From Strobilurus pachycystidiatus (lineage: Eukaryota; Basidiomycota; Agaricomycetes; Agaricales; Physalacriaceae): a DNA stretch of 64,000 nt. Under the pieces are notes generated by a model. It searched no databases. It was not told the origin of the DNA and was given only the letters and a program-made list of their open reading frames with translations. Within the stretch, counting starts at the first letter, position 1; every line of letters starts with the position of its first letter. The translations under genes were made by a program, and so were the position numbers. Of the stretch, positions 60,157 to 64,000 are shown in pieces. The DNA is taken from contig JAHLMK010000007.1 in assembly GCA_019915135.1 (NCBI GenBank), positions 1,922,001 through 1,986,000 on the forward strand. The letters run 5' to 3'.

Positions 60157-62380
60157 CTAGGCCACGTCGGCAAAAAATTCTTTCAAGTTGTCAAAGTATA
60201 AATTAGCACCGGGAAACTCCTCCTTGACAAGATCCCAGACCCACTCAAAGAGAGTGGCAAAGGTGATGTCCGAGCTATCCGTTCCCTTGTTCGTCCCACC
60301 AGTAAGCAGCGCAACAAACTCGCCAAAGGGGGAGACAATGACAGATCCAGAATCCCCTCCTCTGGAGAAGGTACCGGAGTCGTGCTCGTGAGAAAGGATG
60401 GGCACCTCGAGCGAATCCACATGGCCGGCGGCGAAGTACTTGCGGGTGAAAGCCATGAACCGAGTGAGCGTACCAACGGTGGTCTTGGTAGTGAAGCCGC
60501 GCTTGAGAACGCGACGAATGTGATCACCTTGGAGATCCAAGCTGTTGAGGTTTCTGACCTGATAGGCCATGAGCATGCCTTCGAGAGTAAGGAGACCATC
60601 ATCGGGGTACTTGAACTCGGATGGGACGTCGTTACGTTCGTAAATCAAGGACTTGAGCTTCGAAGGGGACAACTCCGGACCTGGAAGAGAGATGCCACAT
60701 TTCAGATCAGCAGCATTCAATGGAATAGATTAGCACCGCACCAAGGCTCAGAACATTGCCAGTCATGTGTTTGAACTTCTCTTTGTACAGCTCAATGACG
60801 CATAGGTCACAGGTATAGCGGTTAGGAGGAACACCAACACCGATGGGGGGAGCCCAGCGGACAAACCCAATGACTCGGTCCTTGGACTTGCTCCACCTCT
60901 TCTTGATGTTGACATAGAACTGCTTCAGTTTGTCAATCTTGGTGCGCGTCTTGGCAAGCTCGGCCTCGTTCTCGTCCAGCTTGGCCTGCGACTCTGGGAC
61001 GTTGATGCCACCCTGCACCCTAGTTCTGAGTGTCTTGTTTTTCTTCTCGAACGCTTCGACCAAATCAAATTGCGTGCCAATAAGGGCTTGGATGGAGGTC
61101 AGATAGTCTGTGAACGCGTGTGTGCCCATTACAAGGACCTCTTTTTTGGGCGCAGATTCTGACGAGGGGCTAGAGTCAGAAAAGCTCTTGGATTCTCAAG
61201 GGAGTCAAGTTAAAACACACCGTGGTACCTATATAACATGTTGTCCTCGGGCAAGAAGACGTTATGGCGAACAGTAATGGCATAGAGCTTGTCGCCGACG
61301 CGGAAGTAGGGACCAAGAGTGCCCTGCATAGTGGTCTTACGACCAGCAATGGGAAGACTGAGGGGAACAGATACATTGTCGATGACGTCCTTGAGAGGGT
61401 CACCATCTTCCACGGGGCGGAAAAGTGCTGGACCATGACTGTGCAAGGTCTTGTAGAGCGACTCACGGTAGGCGATGTCGACATTCTGGACCTCGGATTC
61501 ATCTAGCAAGGCACGGATGTCCTGGGATGACTCGTGCGCAACCGCACCGGTGAGAGTCTCGGGCACGACGCCAATCCAAATAGTAGGGTTGGTGTAGTAA
61601 CGTTCTCCGTCCTCGACGGGCTGGATGGGTGGGATATCATCGTAGGCGGTGTCATCCTCTTCATTGGCATCGTTGTCGTTGTCGTCGTCCTCCCCCTCCT
61701 CGATCTCCTGGTCCGCCTTCTTGTTAAGCCACGTAAAGCGAACAAATTCAACACTTGAGACTCTAATGCCCCTTTTATCGAGCAAGTCCACAACCTTGAA
61801 ATGAACGTTAGTCAAGATACTGTTGCGTAATGCGAAAGGCCACGCACCTGGTCGCGGATTGTGTCCCACATTCCATCCTGACCGAACTCGTGACTGTCTG
61901 GAACGCGAACAATCCTCATGAGGCGCCCGTACGCCTCAGGGCCAGAGGGTTCCTCGAATTTGTCGTCAGATGTCCTATAAATGAGCTTGGGCCCGCGTCC
62001 CTTTGAATTGACACCGGCGTAGTAGAAATTGGCCTCAAATTTTGGAACTTCGTAGGGAGTGGATTCAGCGGTGGTGGCACTGGAGACGCTGTCATCGCTG
62101 GACCATATGCTATCTTCAGCAGAGCCACCACTCTCGTCAGAGAGTGTGAGAGGGTGAGTGAGCGAGGGTTCCTGCCCGTCAGAGGATAAGGCAGCGCGCT
62201 CGCACAGGTGCTTGAACTCTGGAGACTTGACATATTCCTCGAGGTTAGGCTCGATGGGAACATCAACGCCGTCCGCTAAGTGAAGAATACAAGTAGATTA
62301 GTACAGACAAAGAGCAAACAAAGCGTAGGAAAAGACTCGCTGTTGGTGCTAAGGGGGTCGTTTTCGATTGCGGCAGACAT
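60157..62380 (-). CDS. Trypsin-fold (GDSG) protein with coiled-coil insert
   Basis: Five exons: 62380-62341, 62275-61848, 61794-61221, 61158-60742, 60680-60157; 660 aa. The C-terminal half looks like a chymotrypsin-type serine protease. The putative His lies in LYAITVRHNVFLPED and the Ser in FSRGGDSGSVIVSPFGEFVALLTGG. Between them sits a long helical, charged insert (FEKKNKTLRTRVQ, LDENEAELAKTRTKIDKL). The acidic N-terminal half (EEGEDDDNDNDANEED) has no known domain. There is no signal peptide, so it is probably intracellular. Similar proteins are frequent in mushroom genomes, and activity is unproven. The first intron would need a GC donor at 62340, so the first exon is the weak part of the model. 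Confidence 0.75.
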
Positions 62381-63296
62381 TTTATGTAGAGAGTGGTTTT
62401 CGAGTGAGTTTTGCTGAGCGAGTTGAGAGAAGTAAAGTAAGGCTCAGATCAAATATTATGGGCAGTCGCACCCATTCGTTTGGCGGATTAGTCAGCCGCT
62501 CCCACGTATTGCCGCCGGCACTGCCGCGTACTTTGCGTGTACAAGTCCCGCCATCCCGAGCATTTGTTGCCGTCGACGACCACAACAATGGAAATTTTGT
62601 TTTTGGAGCATAGATAAGATACATATAAAACAATATCAGCAGTTATTCATGGGAAACTCAAGCCGATAAGGCCTTCTGTTATTCAATCTCCATTGGGTCC
62701 TGCCAAATTGGGACTTGACGTTGTACTTTGCGCGCCGTACTCGCCGTTTGTATCCTGGTCAAAGTGCACTTTAAATGGTAAATCGAACATATATGCCCAA
62801 AATCGGACCTTGCGAGTGGAAGTTAGCTCCGGCGAGCACGAGCGCGCTAGTATGGGCAGGTTGCACACACCACGCACATATAGGCCTACTTCCGGGCACA
62901 ATCACCTTGAAACGGCGAATAGTTTTTGGAGCACGAGTATCTTTGAAAGCGCGAGTATCTTTGAGCGCGCGAGTATTTTTAGAAGCAAGAGTATCTTTAG
63001 AAGCAAGAGTATCTTTCCTGAAGCGCATGTATTTTGAACGCGCGTATATTCTGAAACGCGCGAGTATGTTTTGGGCTACGTAGTTACGCGCACAACCTAG
63101 GTGATGTAGTTTAGCGCAAGTCTTTTTGTGAGCACAGCTATTTGTCTGTATCATGATTCTTTGAGGCGAGTACAAGTAGAAAGGAGCGGCGCGCATATAT
63201 TGACAGTCAGAGTAACGCGCTAAAGGGGCCAGCCCGGCGAGAGAGTACATCATCGTGTATAAGTACATTTTGTAGTGAGAACGTCCCACACCTAGC
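62381..63296. other. Intergenic region with a minisatellite
   Basis: No supported gene. The repeat at 62931-63075 creates repetitive open frames on both strands (SIFERA-like on plus, KDTLAS-like on minus), which are by-products of the 18-bp period. Confidence 0.5.
62931..63075. repeat. 18-bp minisatellite, about eight units
   Basis: Tandem units of 17-20 nt close to GCGCGAGTATCTTTGAAA repeat about eight times with growing divergence towards the right end. The period is a multiple of three, but no coding gene is supported. Confidence 0.85.
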
Positions 63297-64000
63297 TCAG
63301 GCCCATGGATCAAAGGCCGTCTCTGGTGCCTCAAATACGGCCTTGCGGGGACCAGAGGCTTTCAACGTCTGATACTCCATTTCCCAGGGATGTACCTCCT
63401 CGGTTGTGGCCTCCTCCTGGTCAGAGGAAGGTACATCGAACAAAGGTGGACCACTTGGAGACTGAGTGGGCGAGGGCCCATCCAAGGCTTGCCCCACATG
63501 ACTGGACTTCTTTTGGGCGGGCGTGGGCTCGTCGTCTTCATCTGAATCAGGGACCATGGTGACAGACGGTTCTAGGTGATCTTAGATTGTTTCAACACAG
63601 TCACTATGGCATGACAAGCGTACCGCGTTTGATTTTCTTCTTTGATAGAGGCTTGGGCTTGGGCCTGGGCGTGCTGATGGCCTCCTCTGGGTCGGGCGTA
63701 GGCGAATGGGTTGCCTTGCGCTTTCCCTTTGCTTTGCGTTTTCGTTCTGCAATGTCAGCCTCATCTTCACTGCATGAATCGTCGTCGGAAGTCGCCTCTG
63801 CAACAGGCTTCTTGACGGCGTTCCGAGTTCTGGATAACAATGAGTGAGATGGATAAGGGCACATCTTATGCACGCAATCCTACCTAGGACGTTGTTTTCT
63901 GGACCTCGGCACGTCCGATTCGGATACTGACGTGTTTTCCACATCAATCTCGTCGTCGTCTGGAGCCCAAACTCGGATACCCTCTTTGGCTTCTTGTATA
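63297..64000 (-). CDS. Acidic/basic low-complexity protein, C-terminal part (cut by window end)
   Basis: The last three exons of a minus-strand gene: 64000-63884 (continues beyond the window), 63829-63624, 63571-63297. The visible protein is hydrophilic and probably nuclear: IRVWAPDDDEIDVENTSVSE, a cluster DDDSCSEDEADIAERKRKAKGKRK, a basic PKPKPLSKKKIKR, and an acidic end VPDSDEDDEPTPAQ finishing with EAPETAFDPWA. No domain is visible, so function cannot be given. Splice phases agree across both introns. Confidence 0.7.

Noticed and set aside
62771..63334. 187-codon minus-strand frame with KDTLAS-like repeats
   Set aside because: Its repetitive content comes from the 18-bp minisatellite; the remainder has no similarity to known proteins and both strands are equally open.

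Overview
The window is nuclear DNA of a filamentous basidiomycete, most likely an Agaricomycete. Nearly every gene is split by many introns of about 45-60 nt with GT(A/G)-AG borders. Several genes belong to families typical of that group: a FunK1 kinase, a STE3-type pheromone receptor, tandem BCS1-like AAA ATPases and a GPI-anchored Ser/Thr-rich protein. I rebuilt gene models by hand from splice signals, reading frame and family motifs. Exon lists are in the evidence fields, and an occasional boundary may be off by a base.

Left part (1-24 kb): the 3' part of a carnitine acyltransferase; a UPF1-like helicase (-); a CAF120/SKG3-type PH protein (-); the lysine methyltransferase EFM4 (-); the import-motor J-protein PAM18 (-); a second helicase paralogous to the first (+); a DNAJC8/Spf31-like J-protein (+); a membrane-anchored PPP phosphatase (-); the repair nuclease RAD2/XPG (+); an intron-containing initiator tRNA (-); and complex I subunit NDUFB8 (-).

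Middle (24-43 kb): an LaeA/UMTA-like methyltransferase (+); a peroxisomal-type citrate synthase with 22 exons, one of them 3 nt (+); a GPI protein (+); KEOPS subunit PCC1 (+); an EBP1/Cdb4 M24-fold protein (-); an alpha/beta hydrolase with an altered nucleophile (+); an IML2/TTC39 protein (-); the PP2A catalytic subunit (-) back to back with CCT5 (+).

Right part (43-64 kb): this region carries the signs of a segmental duplication. The order is CCT5 - BCS1-like A - decayed STE3 piece - FunK1 kinase (-) - decayed CCT5 tail - BCS1-like B - intact STE3 receptor. The unit CCT5 tail + BCS1 + STE3 appears to have been copied head to tail, after which one receptor and one CCT5 tail decayed. Then come a SUN-domain protein, a kinase-like protein with a 5' relic copy of itself, a trypsin-fold protein carrying a coiled-coil insert (-), an 18-bp minisatellite, and a gene cut by the window end (-).

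Common themes are housekeeping (chaperones, phosphatase, complex I, import, tRNA modification), acetyl-CoA metabolism (carnitine acyltransferase and AKL-ending citrate synthase), and one candidate pheromone-sensing locus. I found no transposon, CRISPR array or rRNA. The two strongest new signals are the duplicated receptor segment and the tiny exons: a 3-nt exon in citrate synthase and a stop-codon-only exon in PP2A.
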